NCBI GenBank assembly: GCA_910585275.1
Contig: CAJUCW010000003.1
Location: 1-64,000, forward strand
Reading direction: 5' to 3'
DNA from: an uncultured Muribaculaceae bacterium
Lineage (GTDB): Bacteria; Bacteroidota; Bacteroidia; Bacteroidales; Muribaculaceae
DNA length: 64,000 nt
The position numbers were made by a program, and so were the translations under genes. Below the pieces are notes generated by a model that searched no databases, had not been told where the DNA came from, and was given only the letters and a program-made list of their open reading frames with translations. Positions 62,992 through 64,000 of this stretch are shown one piece after another (the first letter of the stretch is position 1; each line of letters opens with the position of its first letter).

Positions 62992-64000
62992 TTATTTTAC
63001 GATACCCTTTTCGAGGTATTCGGCAAGGTTCGTCTTCACCTGTTCGCCTGCGCGTTCCACGGCCACTTTGGCCATGTCGGCATCGACCATGAGGTTGACG
63101 AGCTGTTCGAAGCTTGTTTTCTTCGCCGGGTCCCAGCCGAGTTCCTTTTTCGCCTTGGCGGGGTCGCCCCAGAGGTTGACCACGTCGGTAGGACGGTAGA
63201 AATCGGGTGATACTTCTATAACGGTTTTTCCGGTGTTTTTGTCTATCCCCCTCTCGTTTTCACCCTCGCCGACGAATTCAAGTTCTATTCCTGCGCGTTT
63301 GAAGGCTAGAAGGCAGAACTCGCGCACGGAATGCTGTTCGCCCGTGGCGATCACGAAATCCTGCGGTTTGTCCTGCTGGAGGATGAGCCACATGCACTCC
63401 ACATAATCCTTGGCATATCCCCAGTCGCGAAGCGATGAGAGATTTCCGAGATAGAGCGTCTCCTGTTTCCCCTGGGCTATGCGTGCGGCGGCGAGGGTGA
63501 TCTTGCGGGTCACGAAGGTTTCGCCGCGACGTTCGCTCTCATGGTTGAAGAGAATTCCCGAGCAGGCGTACATGTTGTAAGCCTCGCGGTATTCCTTCAC
63601 AATCCAGAAGCCGTAGAGTTTGGCAACGGCGTACGGGCTGTAGGGGTGGAACGGAGTCTTCTCGTTCTGCGGCACTTCCTCAACTTTTCCGTAAAGCTCC
63701 GAGGTCGATGCCTGGTAGAAACGGCATGTGTCGGCGAGTCCGCACTGGCGGATACCTTCGAGAATGCGGAGTACGCCCGTGGCGTCAACGTCGGCGGTGA
63801 ACTCCGGCGAGTCGAAGCTCACCTGCACGTGGCTTTGAGCCGCGAGGTTATAGACCTCGTCGGGCCTTACCTTGTTGAGCACCTGGATAATCGACATGGA
63901 GTCGCCGAGGTCGGCGTAATGGAGATGGAAATTGGGATGACCCTCCAGATGTGCGATACGTTCGCGGAAATCCACGGAAGAACGGCGGATGGTGCCGTGT
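62992..64000 (-). CDS. gmd: GDP-mannose 4,6-dehydratase (partial)
   Basis: At least 336 residues, with the N-terminal part cut by the right edge of the window; the frame stays open to base 64000 (HGTIRRSSVDFRERIAHLEG). It converts GDP-mannose to GDP-4-keto-6-deoxymannose. Recognised are HYADLGDSMSIIQVLNKVRP, EVYNLAAQSHVQVSFDSPEF, the catalytic YSPYAVAKLYGFWIVKEYRE (Tyr-Lys) and LFNHESERRGETFVTRKIT. It heads the minus-strand set gmd, transporter, kinase fusion, fcl. Confidence 0.96.
   Translation of the reverse strand, partial: HGTIRRSSVDFRERIAHLEGHPNFHLHYADLGDSMSIIQVLNKVRPDEVYNLAAQSHVQVSFDSPEFTADVDATGVLRILEGIRQCGLADTCRFYQASTSELYGKVEEVPQNEKTPFHPYSPYAVAKLYGFWIVKEYREAYNMYACSGILFNHESERRGETFVTRKITLAAARIAQGKQETLYLGNLSSLRDWGYAKDYVECMWLILQQDKPQDFVIATGEQHSVREFCLLAFKRAGIELEFVGEGENERGIDKNTGKTVIEVSPDFYRPTDVVNLWGDPAKAKKELGWDPAKKTSFEQLVNLMVDADMAKVAVERAGEQVKTNLAEYLEKGIVK

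Overview
The window looks like chromosome from a gut-type Bacteroidales bacterium, most likely Muribaculaceae-like. This is inferred from several things. Upstream regions repeatedly show the Bacteroidetes promoter pattern TTTG-N19/20-TAnnTTTG (for example upstream of serC, fur and recJ). A lipoprotein carries the surface-export signal Cys-Ser-Asp-Asp-Asp-Asp. One secreted protein ends in a type IX secretion (CHU_C) sorting domain. Marker families such as DUF4290, NspC, short SerA, Mur ligases with membrane anchors and a GDP-fucose locus are also present. Most genes have moderate GC content. Three stretches (about 5.9-7.7 kb, the HsdS recognition domains, and 32.6-36.6 kb) are clearly richer in AT.

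Layout. 0-5.8 kb: an IS5-type transposase tail, a repeat element, an inositol-phosphatase-like gene, an EamA permease, pncB, rubredoxin, a Fur regulator and a DUF1015 gene. 5.9-15.6 kb: a defence-like block made of an AT-rich nitrilase-superfamily protein with a restriction-enzyme-like N-terminal domain, followed by hsdM, a DUF1016 nuclease, hsdS and hsdR. 15.7-21.8 kb: a surface lipoprotein, an NhaC antiporter, the serC-serA serine operon, and rarA with a HAD phosphatase. 22-27.8 kb: a seven-gene plus-strand run (FAD oxidoreductase, tsaB, DUF4290, murA, rimM, a small acidic protein, an OmpA-like protein). 27.8-32.7 kb: nspC, uvrD/pcrA, an orphan HsdR_N protein and an S1/P1 nuclease on the minus strand. 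32.7-36.6 kb: an AT-rich accessory stretch with a decayed gene, a GNAT acetyltransferase, long hairpins and an HTH regulator. 36.7-45.3 kb: a T9SS cargo protein, uvrA and a 1358-residue AlbA_2 (Schlafen-type) protein. 45.4-53.8 kb: a MurF-like ligase with an alpha/beta hydrolase, recJ, recQ, an MltF-like transglycosylase and a DUF3332 lipoprotein. 54-59.4 kb: YtxH/holin-like envelope genes interrupted by a MITE-like element, yaaA, a structured ncRNA candidate, a nitroreductase, yraN, nadC and rlmH. 59.4-64 kb: a GDP-L-fucose locus (fcl, a nucleotidyltransferase-GHMP kinase fusion, a FucP-type transporter, and gmd running off the right edge).

The best candidate for a new biological system is the nitrilase-domain protein at 5990-7630, beside the type I restriction operon. 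It keeps the Glu-Lys-Cys triad but adds an N-terminal domain resembling the head domain of McrA-type restriction enzymes and an unrecognised C-terminal domain. Other points of interest are a repeat family with a covarying stem-loop, a 270-nt ncRNA candidate, the AlbA_2 protein, the fused sugar kinase/nucleotidyltransferase, and MurA with Asp in place of the fosfomycin-target Cys. No tRNA, rRNA or CRISPR array was recognised.
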